Of a stretch of 64,000 bases of DNA, positions 32,221-40,970 are shown piece by piece (positions within the stretch are counted from its first letter, which is position 1; every line of letters begins with the position of its first letter). A program made the position numbers and the translations under genes. Below the pieces are notes generated by a model that saw nothing but the letters and a program-made list of their open reading frames with translations, was not told the DNA's origin and made no database searches. Where the stretch lies: the NCBI GenBank assembly GCA_031279515.1, contig JAITII010000032.1, forward strand, positions 36,303 through 100,302, in the 5' to 3' direction. The DNA is from Deltaproteobacteria bacterium (GTDB taxonomy: Bacteria; Desulfobacterota; Desulfarculia; Adiutricales; Adiutricaceae).

Positions 32221-34794
32221 TTGCCCAAAGAACTCTATAACCTCACTGGACTTAGCTGCGCAGCCTGCGGAGCTAGGGTGGAAAAGGCCGTAAAGGCTCT
32301 GCCTGGGGTCACCCGAGCCGACGTCAATCTACTAAAAAGCAGCCTCACCTTAGAGCACGACCCCGCCTTGACTGCCCCACAGGTAATAGATGCCATAGAG
32401 AAGGCGGGTTACGGGGCATCTCTACCCAGTGCCAAGGCCGCAAAAAGCCAGTCTGACTCCCCTCAAGAACGCTTCAAAAAAGAAGCTTCCCAGATGCTGT
32501 ATAGACTCAAGGTCTCCATTATCTTTACTGTGCCCTTGTTCTATCTGGCCATGGGACATATGTTTTCCTGGCCCATACCCCACTTTTTTTTGGGGCATAA
32601 TGGGGCCCTACCTTTGGCCTTCACCCAGTTTCTCTTACTACTTCCAGTTATCCTGGTAAACCACCTCTACTTTCAAAACGGGATAAAGAGCCTGTGGCAT
32701 AGGGCTCCCAACATGGACTCCCTCATAGCCGTGGGATCAGGGGCTGCGGCTGTTTATGGTCTAATTATTCTTTACCAGATGATGTTCCACTTAAATGACC
32801 CGGCCTTCCTGCACAAAGCCTCAATGGCACTCTACTTTGAGTCAGGTGCCACTATCTTAACCTTAGTCACCACCGGTAAGTACATGGAAACCAGGGCCAA
32901 GGCAAGAACAGGGGCAGCAATAGAGGCTCTTTTGGCACTGGCTCCCAAGACAGCTCTCATCTTGAAAAATGGTGAAGAAGTCACCATTCAAGCAGAAGAG
33001 CTAAGACCCCAAGACGAATTAGTCATAAAAACTGGGATGGTAGCTGCTGCAGACGGCACAGTCATTCAAGGGGAGGGGGCAGTGGATGAATCTGCCTTGA
33101 CCGGGGAGAGCCTGCCTGTGGACAAAGAGGTAGGTAGCCCTATTACCGGGGGAACCTCACTTTCATCTGGGCATCTCTTGGTAAAAGTTACCAAGGTGGG
33201 TGACGATACCACTCTGGCCCAAATTATCCGTCTAGTGGACGAGGCCACAGGTACCAAGGCGCCAATTGCCGCCCTGGCAGACAAGATAAGTGGAATCTTT
33301 GTGCCACTGGTCATCTGCATTGCCATTGCCTCAGGTACGATCTGGTTTATGTTAGGTGAGCCAATAGGATTTTGCCTCACCATCTTGATCTCAGTACTTG
33401 TGATATCCTGCCCTTGCGCCTTGGGACTTGCCACCCCCACGGCCATTATGGTGGGCTCAGGCGTTGGGGCTAACTTAGGCGTACTTTTTAAATCCGCCTC
33501 TTCCTTAGAGCAGAGCTCTAAGGTGGAAGTTGTAGTCTTAGATAAGACAGGAACCTTAACTCTAGGAGAGCCTTCTGTAAAAAATATCCTACCTGTTGCC
33601 CCTACCGATGAAAACGAGCTCCTTTGCCTCCTCTATTCCTTGGAGCTCTTATCTGAACACCCCTTGGCCAAGGCCATCGTGGAGATGGCCAAATCCAAGG
33701 GCCTTACCTCAAAACCAGTGGAATCTTTTAAGCAGCTGCCAGGTCAAGGACTATCCGGGATTATCGATGGAGAGGAGTATTTTGTTGGTAACAGTAAAAT
33801 TATAGGTGCCCTTGGGATAACTGACGAAGATCTCTCCCTTAAGTCCAATGAATTTTCCCAAAAAGGCCTTACCACCCTTTTCTGCGCTAAAAAAGATAGG
33901 CTACTTGGCCTTTTGGCCTTAGGAGACACCCTAAAGCCCAAAAGCACCCAGGCTGTAGCCGAGCTCCACAAGCTTAAGATTAAGACTGTTATGCTTACAG
34001 GCGATAACGCCGTAACAGCCCAAGCCATTGCCGCTGAAAGCGGCGTAGGCAAGGTGATAGCTGAGGTCTATCCCCAGGATAAGGAAAAGGAAATTGTAAA
34101 GTTACAAAAAGAGGGATTTGTAACTGCCATGGTGGGAGACGGGATAAACGATGCCCCTGCCTTGGCCAGGGCCGATGTAGGCATAGCCATTGGCGCGGGC
34201 ACAGACGTAGCAGTAGAGACTGCCGACGTGGTCCTCATGAAAAGTGACCTTATGGACGTGCCCGTTACTATACTTTTAGCCAGAGCGGTTATGCGCAATA
34301 TCCGCCAAAACCTTTTCTGGGCCTTTGGCTACAATGTCATAGGCATACCAATAGCTGCCGGCATCTTCTTTAAGGCCTTTGGCCTTACCTTAAATCCCAT
34401 GATAGCCGCTCTGGCCATGAGCTTGTCCTCTGTCTGCGTAGTCACCAATGCCTTAAGGCTTAAGTTTTTTAAGCCCAAGCTAGCTGACGACTCAAGTAAG
34501 GGCCCCGATAGTGCCAGCTCCCAAAATAAACAAGATATAATAGCGCCTAATGCAACTACTTTCGCGCTGCAAAGTGAGGAACATAAAATGGAAGTAAAAC
34601 TCAAGGTAGACGGCATGACCTGCGGTCATTGCTCCAGCAGAGTAGAAAAGGCCCTTTCCGAGATCCCGGAAGTAAAAAAGGCCAAGGTGGATCTCTCAAA
34701 AGGAATAGCTACTGTTACCCTCAAAAGTGAGGTCTCTAATGATGTCCTCACCCAAAAGGTGGTAAACGCCGGATACGAGGCCACAGTAATTTAA
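32221..34794 (+). CDS. copA: Cu(+)-exporting P-type ATPase with N- and C-terminal metal-binding domains
   Basis: Exports cuprous ions from the cytoplasm using ATP. The start is TTG 32221 with AGGAGG five bases upstream; 857 aa. Domain order: an N-terminal HMA domain (LSCAACGARVEKAVK, residues 8-22), eight membrane helices, the actuator loop with ALTGESLPV, the metal site CPC (ISCPCALGLATPTA, near residue 399), the phosphorylated Asp in DKTGTLT (near 441), the SEHPLAKA histidine-proline motif, GDGINDAPALARADVG, and a second HMA domain at the very C-terminus (MTCGHCSSRVEKALSE). The C-terminal HMA is unusual, since most CopA proteins carry theirs only at the N-terminus. An in-frame ATG with SD precedes it (see 34588). 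Silver may also be a substrate. Confidence 0.95.
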   Translation: MPKELYNLTGLSCAACGARVEKAVKALPGVTRADVNLLKSSLTLEHDPALTAPQVIDAIEKAGYGASLPSAKAAKSQSDSPQERFKKEASQMLYRLKVSIIFTVPLFYLAMGHMFSWPIPHFFLGHNGALPLAFTQFLLLLPVILVNHLYFQNGIKSLWHRAPNMDSLIAVGSGAAAVYGLIILYQMMFHLNDPAFLHKASMALYFESGATILTLVTTGKYMETRAKARTGAAIEALLALAPKTALILKNGEEVTIQAEELRPQDELVIKTGMVAAADGTVIQGEGAVDESALTGESLPVDKEVGSPITGGTSLSSGHLLVKVTKVGDDTTLAQIIRLVDEATGTKAPIAALADKISGIFVPLVICIAIASGTIWFMLGEPIGFCLTILISVLVISCPCALGLATPTAIMVGSGVGANLGVLFKSASSLEQSSKVEVVVLDKTGTLTLGEPSVKNILPVAPTDENELLCLLYSLELLSEHPLAKAIVEMAKSKGLTSKPVESFKQLPGQGLSGIIDGEEYFVGNSKIIGALGITDEDLSLKSNEFSQKGLTTLFCAKKDRLLGLLALGDTLKPKSTQAVAELHKLKIKTVMLTGDNAVTAQAIAAESGVGKVIAEVYPQDKEKEIVKLQKEGFVTAMVGDGINDAPALARADVGIAIGAGTDVAVETADVVLMKSDLMDVPVTILLARAVMRNIRQNLFWAFGYNVIGIPIAAGIFFKAFGLTLNPMIAALAMSLSSVCVVTNALRLKFFKPKLADDSSKGPDSASSQNKQDIIAPNATTFALQSEEHKMEVKLKVDGMTCGHCSSRVEKALSEIPEVKKAKVDLSKGIATVTLKSEVSNDVLTQKVVNAGYEATVI
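34588..34794 (+). other. Possible internal start giving a free CopZ-like chaperone
   Basis: Within copA, GTGAGGAACATAAAATG has a GAGG motif eight bases before an in-frame ATG. Starting here would give a 68-residue protein, MEVKLKVDGMTCGHCSSRVE and so on, which is a complete stand-alone HMA copper chaperone of CopZ size. This is an inference from sequence only. Confidence 0.4.
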
Positions 34795-34865
34795 AGTTGT
34801 TGCGGGTTAGCTAAGCGAGGCTAAGGGCCTACATTGTAACTTCGGCTGCATTTAATGCTAAAGGC

Positions 34866-36509
34866 CTAGCTTCTTATAAAGACCCTTTCCCCTCCCACTA
34901 CGGTCATAACCGGAAGTGTATGGGCTAGCTCTATGGTCTCTACCTTAAAGATATCCCTGTCTAAAACCACAAAGTCCGCCAGCTTTCCTGCCTTCAAGGA
35001 CCCTAGTTCTTTATCCCTAAAAGAAGAGTAAGCTGGCCACAGGGTGTAGCTTTTTAAGGCCTCCGTAAGTGTTAGGGCCTCTTCCATCATAAAGCCGCCT
35101 TGGGGGTGCCCATTTAAATCCTTTCTGGCCACTGCAGCGTAGATGCCGTGGAAGGGATTGGGCGTTTCTATGGGGGCATCGGAGCCGTTTATCAAGATCC
35201 CTCCCCCCTTTAAAACGCTTTTCCACCTATAGGAGTCCTTGAGCCTTTCTGCTCCTAGGCGGTAGCCCACCATGTGCAGATCGCTCATGAGACCCACGCT
35301 TTGGATGGAGGGAATAAGCCCCAGCTTTAAGGCCTTCTCTAGGGCCCAGGGGGAAATAACCTGGAAGTGCTCCAGGCGCCAGTGCCTAGCTAGGCTACTG
35401 GCGCCTAGGACCCTTTCCATTACCCTTATAGCTTGCTCCACTGCAGCATCACCTATGACATGGATAGCCGCCTGGTACCCAAGGTCACGGACCTTGACCA
35501 TGACTTCATAGAGCTCATCATCTTCATAGTTGTGGTCCCCTAGGTAATCTGGTCTATCGGAGTAAGGCTGGCGCAGCCAGGCACTCTGGGATCCCAAGGA
35601 CCCGTCGGAAAAGAGCTTTACCCCATCTATGGAGAGCTTGTCGTCATAGGGCTCCCTTACCGGGCCCTGTGCCAAGAGCTCCTTTTCACAGGCATCGAAG
35701 ACCAAAAAACCCCGGAAACGAAACTCTAGTTTATTTTCCTCCCAAGCCCTCTTAAAAAGCTTAAAGGTGCCCCAGCGGACCCCACAATCTATAACTGTAG
35801 TTAGCCCCAGGCTCAACATCTCCTTTTGTGAGGCCAAGAGGGTCTCCATGGGGTCTAGGCCGTCTAGATTGGGCATCTTGGAAAAGACCAAAAACATTGC
35901 CTTGCCCACCAGGACCCCTTCTGGGTTCCCGCTAGTATCTTTTAAGATCTCGCCTCCCGGGGGATTTTTAGTCCCTCCATTGATGCCAGCTAGTCTTAAG
36001 GCCTCTGAATTTACCCACACCGAGTGCTTGTCCACCCTATCTAGGACTACGGGATTATTAGGGGCTATCTTATCCAGGTCTTTGGCCCTGGGCCAGGCCC
36101 TATTGGGAAAGTTATTTTGATCCCAGCCCCGGCCGTGGAGCCAGATGCCGGCATCCAAGCTCTTTACCTTTTTCTCCACTGCGTCTAAAGACTCTTGGTA
36201 GCCCAGTCCGTAGAGGTCCAGCTGCTTTAAACGCACGCCTTGGGTGAGGACATGGGTGTGGCTATCAAAAAGACCTGGGATTACGGCCCTCCCGCTTAAA
36301 TCAAAGAGCTCCGGCTTATCCTTATAGCCTAAGGCCTTTAGGGCCGCCCTGGCATCTTCTAGCTCATCTCCCACGTAGGCGAGCTTCTGTCCGCAAGTGG
36401 CCAGGACCTTAACATTAAAAGCCCCAGGCTCTAAGGTATAGACAGAGCCATTGTGATAGATGGCCGCCTTAGCAAAGGCTGCCCTCTCTCCTTTAAGAGC
36501 CTTCACCAT
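34866..36509 (-). CDS. Amidohydrolase family protein (YtcJ / amidohydrolase-3 type)
   Basis: Metal-dependent hydrolase of unknown substrate. It is 547 aa, normal for the YtcJ-type branch of the amidohydrolase superfamily. The metal site begins with VIPGLFDSHTHV (His-x-His). Further motifs are GRGWDQNNFPN, VDKHSVWVNSEALRLAGI, the Lys block SIDGVKLFSDGSLGS, HVIGDAAVEQAI, WRLEHFQVI and a late NGSDAPIETPNP with the catalytic Asp. There is no signal peptide, so it is cytoplasmic. It lies 24 bases after the M24 peptidase gene and is probably co-transcribed with it, suggesting degradation of peptides or modified amino acids. Confidence 0.9.
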   Translation of the reverse strand: MVKALKGERAAFAKAAIYHNGSVYTLEPGAFNVKVLATCGQKLAYVGDELEDARAALKALGYKDKPELFDLSGRAVIPGLFDSHTHVLTQGVRLKQLDLYGLGYQESLDAVEKKVKSLDAGIWLHGRGWDQNNFPNRAWPRAKDLDKIAPNNPVVLDRVDKHSVWVNSEALRLAGINGGTKNPPGGEILKDTSGNPEGVLVGKAMFLVFSKMPNLDGLDPMETLLASQKEMLSLGLTTVIDCGVRWGTFKLFKRAWEENKLEFRFRGFLVFDACEKELLAQGPVREPYDDKLSIDGVKLFSDGSLGSQSAWLRQPYSDRPDYLGDHNYEDDELYEVMVKVRDLGYQAAIHVIGDAAVEQAIRVMERVLGASSLARHWRLEHFQVISPWALEKALKLGLIPSIQSVGLMSDLHMVGYRLGAERLKDSYRWKSVLKGGGILINGSDAPIETPNPFHGIYAAVARKDLNGHPQGGFMMEEALTLTEALKSYTLWPAYSSFRDKELGSLKAGKLADFVVLDRDIFKVETIELAHTLPVMTVVGGERVFIRS

Positions 36510-36533
36510 TGGATGTTGGCCTCTTTCATAAGT

Positions 36534-37688
36534 TTAGCGGTAATAGTAATAGTGGTCGTCCTTGTTCAAGACCTCATTGCCATTTTCCGTAATCAAGACC
36601 AATTCCTCCAAGCGGACCCCGCCTTTGCCAGGAAGATAGATGCCCGGCTCCACAGTCACTAGAGATCCGGCCTTTAAAGGGGCCTTACACAACGGAGAAA
36701 GCCTGGGCTCCTCATGGATTAAGAGCCCAACCCCGTGCCCTAAGCTGTGCCCAAAATAATCCCCGTAGCCAGCTTCGGTAATATGATCCCTGGCAACTTT
36801 ATCCACCTCGCAAGAGATGGCCCCTGCCTTTAAGACTTCCAAGGCCCGCTCTTGCGCCTCCTTTACTATAGAGTAGATCTCTTTCTGCCAGGCCCTAGGC
36901 ACCTGGGGCATATAGGTGCGGGTCATGTCAGAGCAATATCCTTTGTAGCGGGCACCTATGTCAATGACCACCATCTCCTCTTTGCCTATCTTCTTTTTAC
37001 TAAACATGGCATGGGGCAAAGCGGCATTGGCACCAGCTGCCACTATGGGAGTAAAGGCAGAACCTTGGGCCCTGTATTCACGAAACTTATTCTCCAGAAA
37101 CCTAGCTGCCCATTCCTCAGGTACCCCCGGCTCCAGTTCTACCCAGAGCTCGGCCAAAGACCTCTCTGTTATCTCCACGGCCTTTTTCACCAAGAGTAGC
37201 TCTCCTTCGGACTTTATCATCCTCAGTTCCCCTAAGCTAAAGGGGAGGGCTTTGAGCTCCACTTGATCCATGGCGGCTTTCAAGAGGCCACAAAATTCTA
37301 CAGTGACACTGTCCGCCTCAAAATAGAGGCTACCTTTTACCTTGCCCTCTTCTAATATCGCTTTGGCCAAATTCCTTTTAACCGTCACCACCTGAAATAG
37401 GGGAGCCTCTTTTAAGGCCTCAGTGGTGAAGCGGAAGTCGGTGAAAAGAAGGTTTCTCTCTAAGCTTATTAAAAGGACCCCGGAACTTTCGCTTATCATG
37501 GCGTCTTCAGCCAGAAAGCCCGAAAAATAGCGGCGATTTTCCGGAGATTTTATGAGCAGAAAATCAATCTTGTTCTCATCCATTAGGCCGCGGAGCCGCT
37601 CCAAGCGTTCCGGGACGGGATCTTGAATTACTTTCTTTGCTGGACTGGTTTTTTTGGGTGTGGAACTTTTTAGCCTTTTAGTTACCAT
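36534..37688 (-). CDS. M24 family aminopeptidase (Xaa-Pro aminopeptidase type)
   Basis: Removes N-terminal residues before proline, or a related dipeptidase role. It is 384 aa. There is an N-terminal creatinase-like domain (about residues 25-155) with IDFLLIKSPENRRYFSGFLA, then a pita-bread domain. The five metal ligands are visible in order: Asp in VVIDIGARYKGY, Asp in CSDMTRTY, His in GHSLGHGVGL, Glu in TVEPGIYLPG and Glu in RLEELVLITE. The start ATG has a Lys/Ser/Thr-rich leader of about 20 residues that is extra to the family. It is first in a two-gene unit with the amidohydrolase; a promoter lies upstream at 37835-37862. Confidence 0.92.
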   Translation of the reverse strand: MVTKRLKSSTPKKTSPAKKVIQDPVPERLERLRGLMDENKIDFLLIKSPENRRYFSGFLAEDAMISESSGVLLISLERNLLFTDFRFTTEALKEAPLFQVVTVKRNLAKAILEEGKVKGSLYFEADSVTVEFCGLLKAAMDQVELKALPFSLGELRMIKSEGELLLVKKAVEITERSLAELWVELEPGVPEEWAARFLENKFREYRAQGSAFTPIVAAGANAALPHAMFSKKKIGKEEMVVIDIGARYKGYCSDMTRTYMPQVPRAWQKEIYSIVKEAQERALEVLKAGAISCEVDKVARDHITEAGYGDYFGHSLGHGVGLLIHEEPRLSPLCKAPLKAGSLVTVEPGIYLPGKGGVRLEELVLITENGNEVLNKDDHYYYYR

Positions 37689-37834
37689 TTTCAGAGAGTC
37701 CTTGGATTCACTTTTGATAAAAAGCTTTCCTTTAGCTTGTGCTTTAGAGTTTTCCGACTAGAAAATTGTTGGTGGGCAAAAATAAAGACAAAAGACTTAA
37801 ATATCTACCTTTAAGATAGAAGGGTTGACTTTTA

Positions 37835-37862
37835 ATTGTACCCTTTTGACCCAATTTGTCAA
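37835..37862 (-). promoter_or_regulatory. Probable promoter of the M24 peptidase-amidohydrolase unit
   Basis: On the minus strand TTGACA and TACAAT are separated by 16 bases. The predicted start is about 140 bases upstream of the ATG. Confidence 0.5.
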
Positions 37863-38880
37863 GGTCTATTAAAGGGTCCTGGCCGCCATGCAAGAAAAAG
37901 CTATAACTTTTCTAAAATCAAAATCTAACTGTAGAAAAATCAAAACGTAACTGTAGAAAAATCAAAATCTAACTGTAGAAAAATCAAAATCTAACTAAAA
38001 AAAGTAAAGCATACCATTTATAAGGCTAAACTAAGGTGAGCTATAGTAAGCTATGGTAAGCTAAGGTGAACTATGATAATACTAAGTTTTAAGCTAGAAG
38101 TCATACATGCATTAGATAGTAAATGCTAAGATAGACTTAGAAAGTAATGGAATACTATAATAAAAAAGTAAATCTATAAAATACTGGAATGTTAAAATGC
38201 TAGCCATTGGAATAGAAAACCAAATGCAAGGGCGGCAGTTTGCCAAAGATAGCTTCAGCTAAAGCTTAGCGATTATCTAAAAAATCCCAAGGCTAAATTA
38301 GTCTGAGTAAATGGGTCTAAGAGCCAATTCATTATTACCCAGAGTACATATGCCCAGGCAAGAAGAAGAAAAGAAAAACCCATGCTAGAAAATAGGAATA
38401 ATTATGCCCACTTCTTTTGGAGCGCTAGGCTTAAATTTGGAGGCTAAAAAAATAAAAGCTGCTGTTAGCTAAAAAGCTCATATTCACATAATCGCATAAT
38501 TACTTAATCTTAGTTTAACATGAGTTTGCCTAGGGGCTCTATTTTACACTTCTAGAAATTTATTTCCCCTCTTTCTCATCCCCAACCCTACTCTAATCCC
38601 TAGCCCTAATCTAAATCCCAATCCTCTGTTCTCATGCCCACCCTAGTTCAAAACACTTCCTACCCCTTTCTAGAGCTGCGCATTAGGTCTAGCCGGGCAA
38701 GGTACCCTTTGGAAAAATATCCTTATTTTGGTAAACTTATGCCAAAGGCGTTTTTATCATTTTTTTAAGGGGCTTTGGGCCCTTAAGCTAGCAACTATGA
38801 CCCTATATAATAAGGGCCTAATATCCATCTGGCAATTGTCCTTAAAAGTCCTTTGGCTAATACTTAAAAAGGCAAAACTT
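37863..38880. other. Repeat-containing AT-rich gap
   Basis: About 1 kb with no convincing gene. It has a 22-bp repeat array at 37917-37996, then GTAAGCTATGGTAAGCTAAG-type 11-bp repeats at about 38033-38080, and CCCTAATCTAAATCCC-type C/T/A-rich words at 38580-38640. The ORF-track start at 38728 reads into the N-terminus of the next gene without SD support. Confidence 0.5.
37917..37996 (+). repeat. 22-bp tandem repeat, four units
   Basis: ATCAAAATCTAACTGTAGAA-type units begin at 37917, 37939, 37961 and 37983, an exact 22-base period. One unit has ACG for ATC. Confidence 0.95.
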
Positions 38881-39765
38881 GTGGCTTCCTTAGTCTTAAA
38901 CGTGCCATACGGAGGCGTCTTTATGCCTCCGGCTGTGATAAAACACCTGGGCTTTGCAACAGAGGAGCTAGGCTGGGAGAACTTTCGTCTAGCAGACCCC
39001 TTACTGCTACAGGTCTTGACCCAGGCCTCCCAAGGTACCACCTTAAATGGTTCCTTAGGGGAAAAGGTAATTCCCAAAAGGACCTTAATCTCCTATAGAT
39101 TCAGTCCCTTAGTAGCTGACCCCTTGGGGACCTTGGCCCAAGAGTTGGGTGATAAGGAGGCTACTGGGCCCTCTTTCATAAGCTTAAGCACAATGGGAAA
39201 ACCCATCTCACCTTGGAAAGACCAGGAAGGGGAATTCATCATAAAAAAGAGCGTAGAGCCCTATTTGGCAGAGCTGGAAAATAGTTGCCGCAAGGGTCTG
39301 GAAGAGGACACCCTGGTCCTCTTAATAAGCTTCCGCTCCTATGCCTCCAAGCCCTGGAACTATGAAAACGAAAGGCGCTACCCCAGACCCCAAATTGCTA
39401 TAGGTACCCACAGCGAGAAAAAAAGCCCCAAGGGACTTGCGGAATTTCTGGGTAAGACCTTCAAGGTCTTTAACTTCTGGCCCGAGCTCAACTGGCCCCA
39501 CAAGGGGGCCTTTTTACCCCAAGACCTTTTAGCCCTGCCTAGGCTCTTTGCAGTAAATATCTCCTTTCGTAAGGACCTTTACATGAATGAGCAAACTGGT
39601 AAACTAGCCCCCTCTGCCGAGAGCTTCACCCGGGTCCTCATGACCATCTTTAGCCTCCTGGACCAAGAGCTAGATACCGTAATAAAGATCCGCAAGAGGC
39701 GTAAATATCCCCCTAAGCCGCCCAAAGCTCCTTCCAACGTGATAAAGCTAAAAAACGAAGACTAA
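38881..39765 (+). CDS. Divergent N-formylglutamate amidohydrolase-like protein
   Basis: Resembles the N-formylglutamate amidohydrolase (FGase) fold. The start is taken as GTG 38881 with AAAAGG eight bases upstream, giving 294 aa; the ORF track's TTG 38728 has no SD. Family-like features are LNVPYGGVFMPPAVIKHLGF (substrate/metal loop like VPHGG), SYRFSPLVADPLG, WPHKGAFLPQDLL and NISFRKDLYMNEQTGKLAPS, which aligns with the family's INRSLYM(D/N)E ending. The usual DLHS metal motif is replaced by LLISFRSYAS, so the catalytic metal site may be altered or lost. The C-terminus is a basic, Pro-rich tail. It stands alone between repeat-rich gaps. Function is a family-level guess. Confidence 0.62.
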   Translation: MASLVLNVPYGGVFMPPAVIKHLGFATEELGWENFRLADPLLLQVLTQASQGTTLNGSLGEKVIPKRTLISYRFSPLVADPLGTLAQELGDKEATGPSFISLSTMGKPISPWKDQEGEFIIKKSVEPYLAELENSCRKGLEEDTLVLLISFRSYASKPWNYENERRYPRPQIAIGTHSEKKSPKGLAEFLGKTFKVFNFWPELNWPHKGAFLPQDLLALPRLFAVNISFRKDLYMNEQTGKLAPSAESFTRVLMTIFSLLDQELDTVIKIRKRRKYPPKPPKAPSNVIKLKNED

Positions 39766-40015
39766 GCTACTCTAGGTCTTTTTTTCAGCCAAGGGGGCTA
39801 AAAAAGGAAAGTTGACTAAAAAAGGGGCTAAAAAAGCCAAAGTTGGCCAAAAAAAGCCAAGGGGCTTTTCTTAAGCTTTATTTACCCTCCCTTTTTTATC
39901 TTGCCATAGGGAACTAAAGCCGCAAGGCCCATTGTTTCTGTTAAAGGCCCATAAAAAGCCAAAACTCTCAAAAGGAACCCATAAATTGTCCATAAGCTCC
40001 AAAAAACCACTAAGT

Positions 40016-40540
40016 ATGGAACTATTACATAACAAAACAGAAATAGCCCAAATGGTAAGTACAATAGGTGCCCAGATAGATGCCGATTACGCCAATAAAG
40101 TTTCCGAGGACAATAGACTCCTCATAATAGGGGTTCTAAATGGGGCCTTTATCTTTATGGCGGATCTGGTGAGGGCCATCAGCCTTCCAGTGGAGATGGA
40201 TTTCATCCGCCTTTCCAGCTACGAAGACCAGGATACCTCCAACCACCACGTGGTTATGCTAAAAGCCCCGGAAAGGACCATGGAAGGGCGACATATCTTG
40301 ATAGTAGAGGACATTGCAGACTGTGGCTACACCCTCCAATGGTTTCAGGGCTTTCTTTTGAAAGAAAACCCCTCTTCTGTAAAGATAGCAGTGGCAGTGG
40401 ACAAGAGGGAAAGGCGGGAGACCTTTGTGCCCTTGGATTACGTAGGATTTGTGGAAAACGAGGGTTTTTTGGTAGGTTATGGACTAGATTATGCCCAAAG
40501 TTACCGTAATTTGGATGGAATTTACAGATTACGCTTCTAA
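40016..40540 (+). CDS. hpt: Hypoxanthine (guanine) phosphoribosyltransferase
   Basis: Purine salvage enzyme that makes IMP or GMP from free base and PRPP. Starting at ATG 40016 it is 174 aa, the usual size. Family motifs are LLIIGVLNGAFIFMADLVRA, the PRPP-binding loop ILIVEDIADCGYTL (Cys in place of the common Thr), KIAVAVDKRERRE (residues around the base site) and the C-terminal GFLVGYGLDYAQSYRNLDGI. A longer form starting at TTG 39986 has a better SD (AAAGGA nine bases upstream) and adds ten residues; I cannot decide between the two. It is followed by a terminator and is monocistronic. Confidence 0.93.
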   Translation: MELLHNKTEIAQMVSTIGAQIDADYANKVSEDNRLLIIGVLNGAFIFMADLVRAISLPVEMDFIRLSSYEDQDTSNHHVVMLKAPERTMEGRHILIVEDIADCGYTLQWFQGFLLKENPSSVKIAVAVDKRERRETFVPLDYVGFVENEGFLVGYGLDYAQSYRNLDGIYRLRF

Positions 40541-40577
40541 AATGCATTAAATTCTTGGTCTTTGCCCATTTCGCAAA

Positions 40578-40606
40578 GAAATTCTAATGCATTAGAATTT
40601 TTTTTA
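40578..40606 (+). terminator. Intrinsic terminator of hpt
   Basis: AAATTCTAATGCATTAGAATTT is a perfect palindrome followed by a long T run. It is an AT-rich but clear terminator. The 430-base gap up to 40971 otherwise holds only the 21-bp repeat. Confidence 0.8.
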
Positions 40607-40799
40607 TACTTAAGAGGCTAAATTTAGTAAATTTACTTGTATATTCCTAGTTTTTGTTGTACAATGCCAATAGTTTTGAAAATCTTGGTATTTCCAGCCT
40701 AAGACAAGATATCTAGTATCCAAGGCCCAAAAATACCAAAAAGCGCCCAGGCCCATTGCGAGCTATAGAGCGAAGACTTTAGAGATTGCCTGATAGTAC

Positions 40800-40872
40800 T
40801 AAGCCCCTTGCCCATAGCCCATTGGCCATAGCCTATAGCCCATTGGCCATAGCCTATAGCCCCTTGGCCATA
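40800..40872 (+). repeat. 21-bp tandem repeat, about 3.5 units
   Basis: CCCATTGGCCATAGCCTATAG occurs at 40818 and 40839, with degenerate copies before and after. The minus-strand ORF 40699-40881 (IGYGQWAIGYGQWA) is only the translation of this repeat and was rejected as a gene. Confidence 0.92.
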
Positions 40873-40970
40873 AAAGTACAAGCCATCAAGGCAATATTAA
40901 CGCCCTAAATAGCCGCCAATTACCCTTGTAAAGGTTAAACCCACAACCGGCATAAAGCTCTGGAAACTCT

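Noticed and set aside
40699-40881. Minus-strand ORF encoding IGYGQWA repeats
   Set aside because: It is the translation of the 21-bp DNA repeat, without a ribosome-binding site.
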